Shown: positions 1 to 12,210 of the stretch, piece by piece
How the letters are laid out: each line of letters opens with the position of its first letter
How positions within the stretch are numbered: position 1 is the stretch's first letter
DNA from: Chrysoporthe austroafricana
Taxonomy: Eukaryota; Ascomycota; Sordariomycetes; Diaporthales; Cryphonectriaceae
Assembly: GCA_001051155.2 (NCBI GenBank)
Contig: JYIP02000006.1
Span: 1,984,001-2,048,000, forward strand
Direction: 5' to 3'
DNA: 64,000 nt
Notes under the pieces: generated by a model
The model's input: the letters and a program-made list of their open reading frames with translations, nothing else
Database searches by the model: none
What the model was told of the DNA's origin: nothing
Position numbers and translations under genes: made by a program

Positions 1-620
1 CATTGTATATACCTTGAGCAAGGTAGTATAAAAGCCATAATGTTAAAACAAAGATTGGAATAAAAGCATATTTCTCGGTGCTATCGAGGAAGCAAGAGTT
101 CAAAGTCATAGTAGGTATAGTTTGTGAACCACTGCGAGTGAAGTTTTTCTTTTAATATAAAGAGTCAAAGGGGATACAAGGGATATGAGAGCGTGTGAGC
201 TGAACCTAAAAACCCTCTTCTTCTGTTTTGTTTGCCGCGCTATAGCTCTGTCAGGTCTATATACTTCAATGCTTTTCTGACATTCGCACTCGTATTATCT
301 ATAATGCAGTCCATGCATTAGCGTTGTATGATGGCTGTTTCAGAGCGGAGTCCTTGTGAACCACCCCAAGCTAGAGTACGTGCATACAAGCCGTATCTGA
401 AAGAGCGCCGGATTATGAGTTCTCACAAGTTTCTAGCGGTCTGTTCTAAGCAGAGTAGAGAGCCGAGTTCCGTATGACCACATATGCAACCTCAATCTAC
501 TAGCCGAAAGTAACTTAATAGTGTTCTATATTAATTGTCAAGCAATTTTACTGACCGCATTTTCTATAAATATAGCATGCTGTGCTTTAGTAAAGCGGTC
601 TGGTTTTGAAATACGGAACT

Positions 621-744
621 CGGGCTCTATCAATGTCCCGAAACTGAAGCCGGATGGCAATCGGGCTCTATGTATGTCCCGAAACTGAAGCCGGATGGCA
701 ATCGGGCTCAATCTACGTCCCGAAGCTAAATCCCGATGCTCAAT
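621..744. repeat. 41-bp tandem repeat, three units
   Basis: Units begin at 621, 662 and 703, each with CGGGCTC. The first two differ at only a few positions (TCAATG against TGTATG after the CTCTA). The third is more diverged and ends in CCGATGCTCAAT. The array lies directly before the retroelement-like fragment at 736-927, so it may be part of the same dead element or a simple minisatellite. Confidence 0.85.
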
Positions 745-927
745 CCATGTTATAATTCATGTTATAATTCATTCAATATGCAGATTACGAAACAACGTCT
801 TATAACCTATCCAATATGCAGGTCACAGAACAGTAGTATCCCAAGGAACGAAGCAGTGGATAAACTGGCGAACTCGGTATTGGACCCTCGAAGCATAGGA
901 TCTAAGCTGAAGAAACACCAGCTATAA
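736..927 (+). pseudogene. Remnant of a non-LTR retrotransposon RNase H domain
   Basis: The frame reads SSIPRNEAVDKLANS near its middle. This resembles the RNase H motif of Tad/LINE-type fungal elements, where a G-x-P/G-N-E-x-A-D-x-L-A pattern precedes the end of the domain. Here the aspartate is kept (VDKLA), but the surrounding domain is missing and stops lie on both sides. It is therefore a decayed fragment in AT-rich repeat DNA, not a functional gene. The match is short, so a chance resemblance remains possible. Confidence 0.45.
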
Positions 928-2650
928 TCTCATAAGCTAAAAGAACCAGCAAATACAAAAAGAACAGTCTCTTTGACCATTCAGTAATTGATAAGCTAAT
1001 CAGACAGTTACTAGAAATAGGGCTTCGGGTTCGAAACGAAACTGCCAATGCTATAGTAGCAAGTAAAGTAGTCTTCAAGACTTAGAGATAGATTCTAAAA
1101 CTTCGTATCATTATAAGCATATTGAACCAGAATTCGGGCCCTTTGCACAATAGGATAGATGTCAGAGCAACGAGCAAGGGCCCTAGTGCCCTATCGATCC
1201 AAGCATGCTTAAGTCAGAAGAACGACGACAAACTAGGGCTAATGAAGCACAGAATCAGAGTGTAAAGCCTGCTCTAGAACTAATCAGTTAGCTCAAAATT
1301 TACGAAAAGAAAGCAAGAAGTATATTGTTATTCTATATTTGCAAAAAAGTAAAATAAAAGGGTGAGTGGTCCTTTCATACGGTGCGGCGGCTTAAGGCCT
1401 ATACATCCCTGGTTCTGTAGCATACTACACTTATCCTAGCTACAATAAGCGTTGCGATAATAACGCAAAGTTGGAAAATTATTCCTGAAGTTTTAGTAAC
1501 TAACTAACTAAAGACTAATTCTAGTTAATCCTAATTTTCTTAACCAGTATTAAAATTTCTCTTAATTAATTTAATTAGCTTCCTCAGTAACTAAAATCAA
1601 CTGAAAATACTAAAACTTTTTAAAAATATATATTAAGAGCTATAAGACTCGGTCAAGTTCATGGGCTGAACATACGCAGCGAGATCAGAGCTAGAGAGCA
1701 ATACAGAAGCAAGCGAACTAAGCCATTGTAGCAAATCTTGAAAAAGAGAAAGCGCAACCAAGACTGCCTAGTAGCGAAAACAGAACGGGGGAACAGCGCA
1801 ATGTTGTGGTGGGCAGTGCAAGGGCCTAGGACCGGGGACACCCCCTCCTACTTGGCCCTATATTAAGTATTAGATAGACCTTTAACTTCAGCCCCTCCTA
1901 CACTCGAAAGAGAACAACAGACACAACACGTTCTTTCCTCTACATACCTGACCAGTTGCGAAGCATCGTCGAAATACTGAAATTCCGTCTGCTAGTCGTG
2001 AATTTGCCATAGCCGTTTCGTTGATAGCCCCGCCAGCCAGTCCGACCTATGTCTTGTCTCGACGATGGCTCCGACAGCGTCCTTCTTCGAATTTAAATTT
2101 TGAAATTGCCCTCCCCTTCTTGACGGCATCTGAGCAAGCCGTAGGCACTGTTCCTTTAGCCAGGTCTGGCTCTTTTCGCCTGTCTGAACGCACGTTTAGG
2201 TTGTTCGAGCCTACTGCCCCGGATCTGGTGGTCGAAATGAGATGCTGACACCATTTCTGGATCAGCAAGAGCATCGAAGGAGACTCTATGGGCTTTAAGA
2301 ACGAATATAAAAAGCGGAAGGAAAGGAGTAGAAAGGAAGAAAAGAAAAAGGGGCTAGGTATAGTGGTCGTCATCCTGGCTACCTAGCTGCAAATACATTG
2401 CTTAAGAGCATTTCACACTCTGCCATTTCACTTGTGCAAACCCAATCCTGATAATATATATTACTTTTTTCTAAACAAAAATACTTACCTTCTTAGTTAA
2501 CTAGTTACTAAGTTAGTTGTAATTAGTTTCAGTCAACTTATAATTTCTTTAAGTGAGTTTAGTTAATGTTAAAGTGCGCTTTAATTAGTTTTAGTCAAGC
2601 TTCGAACTAAACTAGCTAAATTTCCAACTTTAAAGGAAGCCTTTGCTACC

Positions 2651-3510
2651 AATTTCGGGAGAGTGAGCGTCACAATATTAGCACTCTTACGCGCAACGTA
2701 ATTGTCTCGCCGCTGAGAAATACGGAGCTTCTGTCAATCCTCAACTCACTTGCAGCAACTAGGATCCCCGGGCTCTCATATTTGAAGGACTCTAGCCAAG
2801 TCACCGTAGGATTGGTCCATTTGAACCGCGCGGCTCCCCGCCGAGTGAGCCCTCCAATGGCTACCGCTGCCGCAAGCCTCTTCTGCAGTACGCTCTGTTG
2901 TTCAGGCATTGGCTGACCTGCTTCGCACCTATTGGTCTCAATGCAAATTATAATGCTTTTCGCTTTACACCAGCTGAAAACGTAAGGCATCGTTACTGGC
3001 CGGCTAGTCTGTTGTGCTACACCAGCGGAACTAGTGGAGACAAGGGGGCCGGAAATCAACCAGCCTTCCGGTCAGCTTGACATGCATCATCTGAGGTTAA
3101 TCCTCAGGAAACGGTATCTTTCATAGACAATACCGCAGATGCAACCGAGATGCACAGGAAGACGCGGAGCAGGATACGGCGAGTGTAAGAGTGGGATAGG
3201 ATGCACCAGTATGTCGACCCATCCCTCATGGCTTCGGATCTCCTCCGTAGAATGAGCCGCTATTTTGACCAGAGAACGGCCTTCCGTGAAGCGGTCAGTA
3301 AAAAGAAAAAAAAAAAAAAAAATGGGCTACTGGATCATGTCTAGCTCGCCCCCACGAATCCTACATGATTCTAGGCTCCCACGAACCGCCCTACTAGTAC
3401 CACACAGGTATTCTTATGAAGAACTAAATCCTTATTGCTCATGTCTTTCTTTTCCCCGTTGTTATTTAATGTCGACCTACCCATTTGGTATTCTTCTCTA
3501 TGTGTTCGAA
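2651..3510. other. Gene-less stretch before the PTH11-like gene
   Basis: The sequence changes here from AT-rich repeat DNA to mixed composition. A minus-strand open frame at 2670-3059 has no recognisable motif. A run of about 18 A at 3306-3323 and a CT-rich stretch before 3511 may belong to the promoter and leader of the downstream gene. I see nothing else I can name. Confidence 0.4.
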
Positions 3511-5152
3511 ATGGATCACGGGCCAGTAATATACCATCTCGTCCCAAGCAAGCCAGTGGTATGGAGGAATCTGATCGCGAATTGTGGCATTGTATTCATT
3601 GCCTGGGTGGTTGTCACTCTAAGATTGACGGCTCGAAAGCTATCAGGAGTTGGAATAGGATGGGACGATATCTTCGTTCTGATCGCTGTGGTATGGCACT
3701 ATCTATCTCACTGGACAACGATTTCCGTTTATGTTAACGTATCAACAGCCCTTTGGCCTCGGCCTCCTAACCATACAAGGCATGTTCAGTCAATTAGGAG
3801 AGGGTTATCCAATTGATGAAGTCGTGGAGAACCTTCCATTTCTCTTACGGGTACGCCTTGAAACTATTTCGTAGGCTCGACTATGAGAGGTTGTGGTGAT
3901 CCTGCTCAGAGCATTCTAACGGCGACCAGACCATCGTTGCTTACGTCCTGATCTTCACTATTGTCACCCTGGTTACCAAATTCTCTGTGCTCTTCTTCTA
4001 CCTTCGGATCTTCGTGACTCCCAGCGTGCGCCGTGCCACCAAGATCGTGATAGTTCTAGTCTCTCTGTGGGGACTCGGCTCGGTCCTCCAAAGTTTCTTC
4101 TGGTGCCAACCGTTCACAGCAACCTTCGAGCCAAATATGATGGACAAATGCGGCGATAGGAAAGCAATGTTTGTTGCCTTCCCAATCGTCAATGCCATCT
4201 TCGACCTGGTGATCCTCTCACTGCCGATCCAGACTCTGTGGTCGCTCAACACCAAAACAGGCACCAAGATTAGCTTGACGGCGGTATTGTTACAAGGGCA
4301 GAGTTCTGGGCTTGGAAGGGGTCTTCATTTAGCGATAACTGTTAAGGTGGAGATTCCTCACGACTTCTTGGTCCAGGTAGGAACTAGGCAGCCCGAGCAA
4401 GGGCGGCATGAATATCTGGAACCAAGAGCTGCAGACGGAGTCCGTAGATAACGTGTCGGCCCTTCCTTATGCAGTTGGGCCTGACCGGTCAAGCCCAACG
4501 GCGCGTAACTCGCAATGCCTTAATATCTTTTCTTCTTCGGGGCACCCTTAGGTGTCCGTGTAACAGGTATTCACAATTGAAGCGCTGTGAGTAGATCCAC
4601 ATCACTCATCCCGATACCTACTCTGACTATTACATGTTCCGCAGGACCGCTATAGTTTCCATCTGTCGGATCCCCGCTGCTCTCCACTGCGATCTGAATG
4701 GGAATATCACGGAGACCGCCGTCTGGTTGGATGTGCTATCGACCCTTGAGGCGAATCTGGGAATAATTTGTGTCAGCCTTCCAATGTTAGGTCCGGTTTA
4801 CAACCGATTCCTCGCCCGGACACCTATACGATCGGCGAAAGAAGCGAGGGGGCCATCGTCAACGCGTAGAGGGTTCAGGCAGGAGTTCAGGAAGAAAGTC
4901 CGACTCGGGGAGGACGCCACGGAACTAGGTTTTGGTACTTCGGCATCAGTCACTTTTTGGGATAACCTCCAGCACGACGGCACCGGAAGCATCATGTACG
5001 ACAATGCCGGAATAGGTACAGCCATTTCCAGTGACAACGTGTATCATCTTGCGAACGCTGCACAAGGAGTCTCGGCGACTACTCGACCACAAAGTAACCT
5101 TATGAAAGACCTAGATCCTGAACAATCCTCGGCAATCGAAGGCAGCTGGTGA
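3511..5152 (+). CDS. PTH11-like / fungal rhodopsin-domain seven-helix membrane protein
   Basis: Probable plasma-membrane protein of the fungal rhodopsin-domain family, which includes the PTH11-type receptors. My model has exons 3511-3690, 3749-3850, 3930-4288 and 4645-5152, giving 382 residues. The first two introns (58 and 79 bases) are clear; the second has a CTAAC branch site. Family features seen are the first helix followed by LRLTAR and GWDD, an FFYLRIF helix, FWCQPF, KCGD, and the PIQTLWSL-TKTGTKISLT block. The last helix reads GIICVSLPMLGP, followed by a polar C-terminal tail. The third intron is doubtful: a 356-base gap is needed, its donor (GTTACA) is weak, and the sixth helix comes out several residues short. 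The gene may have another splice form or be a recent pseudogene. There is no CFEM domain in front. The ligand is unknown. Confidence 0.65.
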
Positions 5153-5708
5153 ATCTATGGAAATTTGGGCAGCTAGTCCATAGGATATTAGTCTAACCTT
5201 ATTGTCCTGGTACTTATGTTGAAGGCAAGCTGTGACTGTTCTGTTTGGTTATTGTATAGGTCATATAAGTGCTGTCTTTTCGTCTTAGGCGACCATTGTA
5301 TTGATGCCTATGTGTCTGCGGAGTCGCCGCTCCCAGAGCCCACCTGTTCCTGAACAGACCCCGGTCTAGCCACGAGTGTCCGTTCTTCTTAACCTGGTGT
5401 GCCTTCTGCTTTGCCTCATGCGGCCAGATATCTCCTCAATCCGCTCATACTGAATGTCAGACTTGTCCATAAGTAGCAGAAGCCAGTATCCTGCTGATAC
5501 TAGATTGCCTAAAGGTAGCCAGTCTTATTCATTCACCAGTAACTTTTTGGCAAGAAAAGCCTGTACGGCATCATGCACGGCATCAATCTGGGCCCAATTG
5601 TGAGAATGTGGTCCTCAAAATAGGCAGCATAGGTGAAACACAACAATTACGTGGTATCATAAGTTTCTCTTCTATGTACCCATCCCACTACTACATGCCA
5701 GCCTCCCA
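5153..5708. other. Tail-to-tail intergenic region
   Basis: This lies between the convergent ends of the PTH11-like gene and SEC39 and should hold both 3' ends. No open frame, repeat or RNA gene is evident. Confidence 0.5.
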
Positions 5709-8579
5709 TTAATCTTCCTCTCGATTTCTACCGGCAGGCTGCGCCCCAATCAACCACCCCACGCCCGCCGTCAAACCGCCCACTGCCGCATCTCTTAATT
5801 GATCCCGCTTCCTGGCCCTCTGTTGCTGGTCGCCAGTACCGGATCCAGTATCGCTCCCGGTATCACTCGGCCTGCTTTGTGTTGTGAGGTTGAAATTTGA
5901 AAGCGCCGTTAAGTTTCTTTGCGCAGAGAGCATGCTGGCCCTCGACAGATCGAACAGTGACATGGGCGCCTCTTCTGCAGTGTGGCGATTTGATGTCCCT
6001 TGCCTGCCCCCTGAGATGTGACGAGGGGTCGCAGTATTGAAAGTACCAGGCATCGCCTGCATATCGGCAGCCTCATCCCATGCGTTTTCTTGCTCGGCTT
6101 CGGCTTTGATGGCTGCGTCGAGCGCCTCTTCAGTGCGCCGGTAGCTCTTGAGGATTTCGGGCAGAGTCGCGGTTGGGGCGATTCGGAGGGCTGTCGCAAG
6201 GCATTCAATGCGCTGATCTAAGTGACGGATCTCGGGGTTGCCGCTTGCGGTGCCGAGGTGGGTTGGCCGGACTGTTCGCGCGGTGCGTTGGTACATGCCT
6301 GCTTGCAATGCTGCCCTCCACGACCAGTCATCCCGAACCGGGGAGCCATCACGTAAGGACCCGTTGCTGGCCTTCCTAGCTGACGCTTGCGGTGGCCCGC
6401 TGAGCGCAGCCAAGCGGTTCACGACGTAGGTATATGCTGTCTCGAAGTCGTCTTCCGTTAGGGCCGCATCAATACACATGGCTGTGATCCGTTTCTCAGC
6501 GTTTAACCTCTGCTCCGGTTCCATTTCGGCGGTCAGGGTAGGGTGCCCTGACTTGTCCTTTACAGTCAGACTCGCGGCGACCATGTTTCGTCCCACATCA
6601 ACAAGATCCTGTATCTCAGTGTAGCTTTTTGGATTCTGTTCGAGGACTTTCTCGATAATGGATAGCGGGTCGTGATGAACACGAAGGATGACTGGTGTGA
6701 AAGGCTCTCCTTTCTTTAGGACAAGCTTATAATCGCTCAGGCCATGTGTGGCCTTCAACAAGGCCTCTATGCGTTGTGTTGCTACCACCGACCTCTCTAT
6801 GGTCCCCGGGAAACCGCGTATTCTGCTTGGTGATTAGTCGCTGTTCTTAGACCTCGGTCATGCAGTCGCTTACATGTCGTTACATTTCTTCAGCCCGCCT
6901 CTTGTGCGGTTAGGATTGGAGGCATTGTCGTACGCTGCCATTGCTGCTGCATAAATCGTATCCCGAAGGACCTCCTTTGACAGGGGCTGCTCTGGCGAGT
7001 CTTCATAGAGAGATTTGGCGAGAGAGTATCCTGTTACAGTCAGCTATGCTCCACTAATAGTCATTAGCCTCAACATACGAGTGTGGGCCAAAAGAGCCTT
7101 CAAGATCTCGACTTCGAGAAACTCCTTCTTCAACCGCCCGAATACGGTAGAGTGGTACTGCTCCGCGTCCGGCCACGCCTCCTCCTCTGCGCCCCAGTCT
7201 CTGAGCCACAGTATGTCATTCCTCGCCTTGATCCAGAATTTGTCGTCCGAGTTTGGTCCGCGTTCGCTGATAGTATGTATCAGTTTCAGGAACTCCGTCT
7301 TTTGTTCCCGCTCGTCCTGAAGTATGGCCAGCTCGCCAGCTTTCCTCACTGTCATGGAACATCCGGCTCTTGTAGAAAGAAAGGCGCTAACCACCAGCGC
7401 AGATAGCAATGTCGTAGCAAGTTTCGATGGTTTGGTGAGGACATTATCCTCTTCGAGCATGTTGTTCCGAAGATAGGTGACGTTCTTCGCGAACATGATG
7501 TTTGTGCTGCCTAAGTCGAGGACGGGGGACAGGTTGGAAGCTGCAGTCTGTAATGGGGGTAATGGATCGTCTAGAAGCTTCGTCACTTCGAGAGCAATGG
7601 TGTATGCACCAGTCAGCGCCTCAGTTGTTGCATCGGGGACAAGATACGCGCATGCCAAAGCAGCCTGCGCATACCGTCGCTCAAGGTATTCTTGTTTCTC
7701 CTCGTTCATCCACATCTGCCCGAACCCACCCAGATCAACGTCCTCGGGTCCATGCCAATGGTCTATTGCCTCGACCGCAACCTTCCAAGACGTGCTCGCT
7801 TGCGAAGTCAACCAAACGAGCATTTGTTCCCACCCCGGGCATATCAACGCATCTTCGTCGTCGCCATCTTCTTGTTCTGTTGTCGACTTCCTAGTCGTCC
7901 ATCGCTTGTCATTGTATAGCCATGGTCCAAGTAAGCACCTCAAATCCCGGGCCACGTTGGAACAGTCCTCTTGCGTCCCGGTCTGTGAAAGTAGCAGGTC
8001 GACAGCTGCTGCGTCGTTGAGCTGTTCGAACTGCGCCAGTGTGATTGGAATGCTGTTCTGAGGGTAGTACTCGTGATTTCTCCTCAGTAAAGGGAGCAGC
8101 ACGGAAATCGTCCACGTTCGGATGCACGGGGAGTGCTCGAGGAATGGTGCAAGGAGATCGGGTAGTTGTGTTAAGAGCCCGGCCTCCTCGTCTACTTTAT
8201 ATGATCGTCGCAATAGGAACAGTGTAAGAGGGTCGTCCTCTGCTTCTGTGGGTGCGCCCGGCCATGACAGCTTCAGCAGGTGCAGCTTCCGGACCTTCTT
8301 AATGGCTTCCTCCTCCGACAAGTGTTCCACAGCGGATATGTCGACGTCCCAATGCTCGGGTGCGACGAATTCGCCCCTGTCGACCTCCCCAACGAACGAC
8401 ACGTATTCCTCGGATTTTAGCGTCTCAGGTAGATAGGTGAGGATGATGCGCAGGAGGAGCTCCTTTCGCAGAACGGAGCCATGATTCGCGGCGATGAAGG
8501 ACAGGCTGTCGAGATCTGCTTTGGCGGCGAGATGAACGGCCAGGAGGACGATCTTGGGTGCCGAGAGAACAAAACTCAT
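5709..8579 (-). CDS. SEC39: Sec39-domain protein, Dsl1 tethering complex
   Basis: Sec39 is a helical subunit of the Dsl1 complex at the ER, which tethers Golgi-derived COPI vesicles for retrograde transport. Exons on the minus strand are 8579-7079, 7030-6874 and 6822-5709, giving 923 residues. The introns (48 and 51 bases) have GTATGT/GTAAGC donors and CAG acceptors. The N-terminus begins MSFVLSAPKIVLLAVHLAAKAD, a helical start typical of the family. The second exon carries YSLAKSLYED and the hallmark AYDNASNPNRTRGG. The third has the family's TH-LS-Y-L-L-GEPF-PV-RVH-DP block. The last 100 or so residues are polar and probably disordered. The neighbouring NDUFS5 gene starts 365 bases away on the other strand. 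Confidence rests on the conserved ASN-NRTRGG region and overall length. Confidence 0.9.
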
Positions 8580-8944
8580 GGTGCGTCGCCGCCGCAGCGC
8601 ATGTTCTTCGTCGACGGGGTATCTGTCGTGGACTGTTGTTTAGAGAAAAGATGACCTGCCGGTAGAGTCGAGGTCAGCGACGCGGAGTCAAGTTACCTAA
8701 GCTGTCCCATTCACACCTGGAACCCTTGCTGTAGCTTGCCCCAGCATACCTGTCCAGGTGCTAAGCTACTTGCCGATCTCGGTACCGATGTGTTCCCAAC
8801 GGCGCGTCATTCTCCCGGACTGACTGTAGCGACGGGGCGGTCCACTTGCATCTAACCTCACGTCAACTTTCGCCCTTACAGTCAATCGACCTCGTCGGCG
8901 ATATCTCCTGCTCATCACCAAGTTGTTGCCCGTTCATCTCAGCC
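8580..8944. promoter_or_regulatory. Shared head-to-head promoter region of SEC39 and NDUFS5
   Basis: These 365 bases separate the two start codons and must hold both promoters and leaders. A CT-rich run precedes the NDUFS5 start. No TATA box or specific factor site could be assigned with confidence. Confidence 0.5.
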
Positions 8945-9396
8945 ATGGCTTCCGGATACGGTCTGAATGGAGGTGAGTCTGACTCTGATACCCAATGGCA
9001 TGGAGCCGCCGAAAAAATTCACGCTGACCCGTCGCTGTCAGGCCCGGGCCGGTGTTTTCCCTTCTGGCAGGAGGTGCTCGCCTGCTACGTCGTGAACGTG
9101 AACTCGGAGGACGACTCGGGCAAGAAGAAGTGCGTGCCAGTGCTGGAAGACTACTACGAGTGCATGCACCACAAGAAGGAGGTAGGTTGGCCTTCGTAGA
9201 AGCTATGGCTGTGCGAACGTTGAGGCTAACGCACGAGGGTTCCTAGGCCGCCCGGGCGATGGCGCTACAGACAGCATACAGGAAAGCTGAGTTGAACCAA
9301 GGGCGAGAGAACGCTCCGACAGCGGGACAGATACGGAATTTGGGGCTGCTGGGCAAGGAGGACGACACCAAGAAGGTACTAGCATCAAGCTCATAG
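8945..9396 (+). CDS. NDUFS5: NADH:ubiquinone oxidoreductase subunit NDUFS5 (15 kDa type)
   Basis: Accessory subunit of mitochondrial complex I, on the intermembrane-space side of the membrane arm. Exons 8945-8972, 9042-9181 and 9247-9396 give 105 residues. The twin CX9C signature is complete: CFPFWQEVLAC and CVPVLEDYYEC, each with nine residues between the cysteines. This is the CHCH fold, normally oxidised by the Mia40 pathway. Downstream are HHKKEAARA and NAPTAGQIRNLGLLGKE, typical of fungal members. The first intron has GTGAGT, a GCTGAC branch site and CAG. The first coding exon is only 28 bases. The start was chosen because it gives MASGYGLNGGPGRCFPFW, the usual N-terminus. Confidence 0.93.
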
Positions 9397-10008
9397 ACCA
9401 TTAGAGGCGGAGTCGCGGTGCGTCTTGTCTTACATCGGAGTCTATGGAATACCATGCGAGATTCCCTATCACGGTCGCAGCTTCAAGCATAATTGTATCT
9501 TCGGTGGTGGGGTGACGTGCCTTGAGAGGTTGCTAGGCGGTGGTTCGAGCTCTGGCGGCTCCCGGCTTGGGTCCATCAGAAGCCTGCCCCGGCGAGGTAC
9601 CCGTGGACGCCCCCCGTACTTGTCACTGAGCTCTGTGAACAGATCCTCCCTGGGCCTGGCCAACCCGCTGTAGCCCCCCTTCTGGGATACCTACCTGATG
9701 CCGCTGCATTGGAGACAAGTTATGGACCGCTTGCACCGTTTGCCGTACCGTTCATTCGCTGTCGCGCCTTCCCTGGAGTGACCCGGGGATCGGCTACCAC
9801 CTTTCTTGTGTTTTTGAAGTCCCGCGTCGACTTCACCTTTTATTCCGTTGAATTACGGGTGAATTTCAAAGTCAGCCTCCCAATCCTAACTCTGGGGTCC
9901 CGCCTCGGCTAACTGCAGTCGATGCATTAAGCCGCGACTGCAGGATCCTAGTTTGCGCACAAACTCGACTGTCATAACGATCGGCTGTCTCTCTCTCGCC
10001 AATGGAAA
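9397..10008. other. Intergenic region between two plus-strand genes
   Basis: This holds the 3' end of NDUFS5 and the upstream region of the next gene. Short overlapping open frames exist on both strands but show no motif. Nothing else was recognised. Confidence 0.45.
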
Positions 10009-11954
10009 ATGCCTTTATTTCGAGGTATCGAGGTGGCGATCGTTACGCAGTCTGAGATTGGGCGACTGCCTGAGTATCCGCATCCTGATGGGTCCCCTCA
10101 CCAGCTGCCCGACCCGCGCAATGATATACAAGATGGTCAGCCAGACTCTATCCAAGGAGCCTCACATGATTGTATCGACCGCGATTCAGCGCAAGCTTCA
10201 GAAGCGGATCCAATGGTCTCGGTATACGTTCCGTCTCTTCCTGGTATGGCGTCTCGGTCCCTTCATGCCAGCTCCCGTCTGACTGATTCTTCAATAGGCG
10301 CACAGTTCTGGGTCAGCTATGTTGTTGAGGATGCTCCCTCCCCAACTGGACACCTCTTCTTTAAGCTGTACATGAACGGGAGACATATCACATCATGGGG
10401 TATCAACCCGAGAATCAAGAGTCACGGCCGCGCCGAGAAGGCGTTATACGAACCCAGCGACCGCTGGGACCGAGAAGAGAGTGGTGTTGTATTCAAGCAG
10501 GAAGGTATTGAGGCCAGATACTTCTATTTCATGGCTGGTGAACAGGAGCTGTCTGTGGCCGATGATGGCGGACTGGTCGAGGTCCAGATTTTTCGGGCTA
10601 AAGGTCGAAAGAGGCGGGCTGCGAAGCTGGATCAATACCGCGTCCAGGACAAGTATGGTATCACGTAAGTGTCTGTCCTGCTGCAGCAGATAAGTGGTTA
10701 CATCTAACGCTTGACTTACAAAGTGCACCAAGTGGCGGCCTGCTTGACAATCCCCAGGACATCACTTTCTTTGACTTCCACCTGATCGATCCCAAAGACG
10801 CGCCCTTTGCAACGTTTCGTTTCCACTATCGTTCCTGGGCGGGCCTCCATCAACTTGCCTTGATTCCTGCCGAAGATCCAAGCATTGCGGAGCCACTTGT
10901 TAGAAGCACTGCCTACGATGCTTGCGTGCCTCCATCGGAACGGGATGCTACAGTACTAGAACAAGTCGAGCCCTTCACCACCCGTCCAGACCCCGACGAG
11001 TCTGTTTTCGATGACAACATATCAAGTGGTGATCTAGATGGACTAGTTGAGGATAAGACGAAGCCTCGAAGAAACAGCTCATACATCTTAAGGACCCCTC
11101 CTCAGTTGCGCCCACGGTCCATCACAAGTCACAACTTGCCGCAGCCGAGCAAGAGCCTCCGAGACGCTCTTCCTCAAGGCTTTCCAGGATCGTACCTCTC
11201 CAGACCACTTCCTGATCTACCGCTGCCTGAGTTACCCAATTCGAAACTGGATGATTCCTGGGTGCCCCGCTCTCGAAAGTCCTCTACCGCATCCGCCGCG
11301 CCCTCTGTCACACCATCGCTTCTGAGTTACGTTAAGAACGAGTCGTTACTAGACGAAACGGTTGAGTACGGACAGGCTCAAGAAATGCCCATGGATAAGA
11401 AGCACCCAGGAGTTCCTCTCAACCAGGAAAAAATTGTCTGGACCGCTGCAACCACTTCGGCTACATTTGATACGTTGATATCAGAGTACGAAGGGTCTTC
11501 GGCTGAAAATGACTTGAAAGAAGATGATCCGTTGCTTCTGTCGCCCGGAGACTATATGGCTACTAACGGAAGCATGCTTGAGATGCACGTGGCTCGTCCT
11601 GAAGATCATCAGTCTTCTCACCACAGCAGGACTGACAGTCCCGGTGAACACTACGGCCCGCAAAGCCAGCATGTTTCTACAAGCAATAGGGATCTGGGAA
11701 TCGACTTCTCCGGATTTCCGCACCTCCAATTGTCGGAGTCAGAATGGATTCGGCGCACGCCCTCCCCCCAAGCTGTGCCCCGTCGCATTCTGAGCCCTCG
11801 ACTAGATCGGCTCTGGAATACTCTTCGTAGGAGTAAGAGTCGGTCACCCCTACGCCCTCTTCGCAACCTTAACGCCGCGACAGCTCCTAGAAACTACTCG
11901 ACCCCACAACTCGCCAGTCCGGAGGTGAAGAGGAGGCATGGCAATTGGATCTAG
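10009..11954 (+). CDS. Conserved fungal protein of unknown function, 610 residues
   Basis: Exons 10009-10243, 10298-10664 and 10724-11954 join in frame to 610 residues. The 54-base first intron is a multiple of three and contains no stop, so read-through would add 18 residues; GTATGG, CTGAC and TAG mark it as an intron. The N-terminal 220 residues look folded: GIEVAIVTQSEIGRLPEYPHP, then AQFWVSYVVED, HLFFKLYMNGRHITSWGINP, KALYEPSDRW and a DITFFDFHLIDPKDAPFATF block. Similar blocks recur in uncharacterised Pezizomycotina proteins. The remaining 380 or so residues are rich in Ser, Pro, Asp and Glu with basic SRSPLRPLRN patches near the end, so probably disordered. I do not know its function. 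No signal peptide or membrane helix is seen. Confidence 0.8.
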
Positions 11955-12210
11955 TGTGGTTCATTGCAGACGTCGACCACGGACGAGTTGAGAAGTCCAC
12001 GATCCGTACGGCTCGATAAAAGCAGCGAGCGCCCGAGGTGCTCGCACTTATCGGTGTCGACATGTGTCAAAAGTGGTGTGAGCAGTGTCAATTGTAGTTA
12101 CATCAAGAACAAGCACCTCAGTGTCGTCTCAGGGATGGCGAGGCTCTAATAATCATTCAATCATGTTTCTCTGTTTTCTCGTTGTACAACATCGTACCTG
12201 CGCGATCATG

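Larger units (their letters stand above)
1..2650. repeat. AT-rich, stop-filled repeat DNA, probably RIP-degraded
   Basis: This stretch is clearly richer in A and T than the rest of the window and has no open frame of useful length. It contains TTAA/TAACTAAC-rich blocks at about 1490-1640 and 2460-2640, a 41-base tandem array (621-744) and a retroelement-like fragment (736-927). In Pezizomycotina such blocks are usually transposons mutated by repeat-induced point mutation (RIP, C-to-T). The composition is seen in the sequence; RIP is inferred and no dinucleotide index was computed. The two AT-rich blocks look alike but I could not show a clear terminal repeat. Confidence 0.6.
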
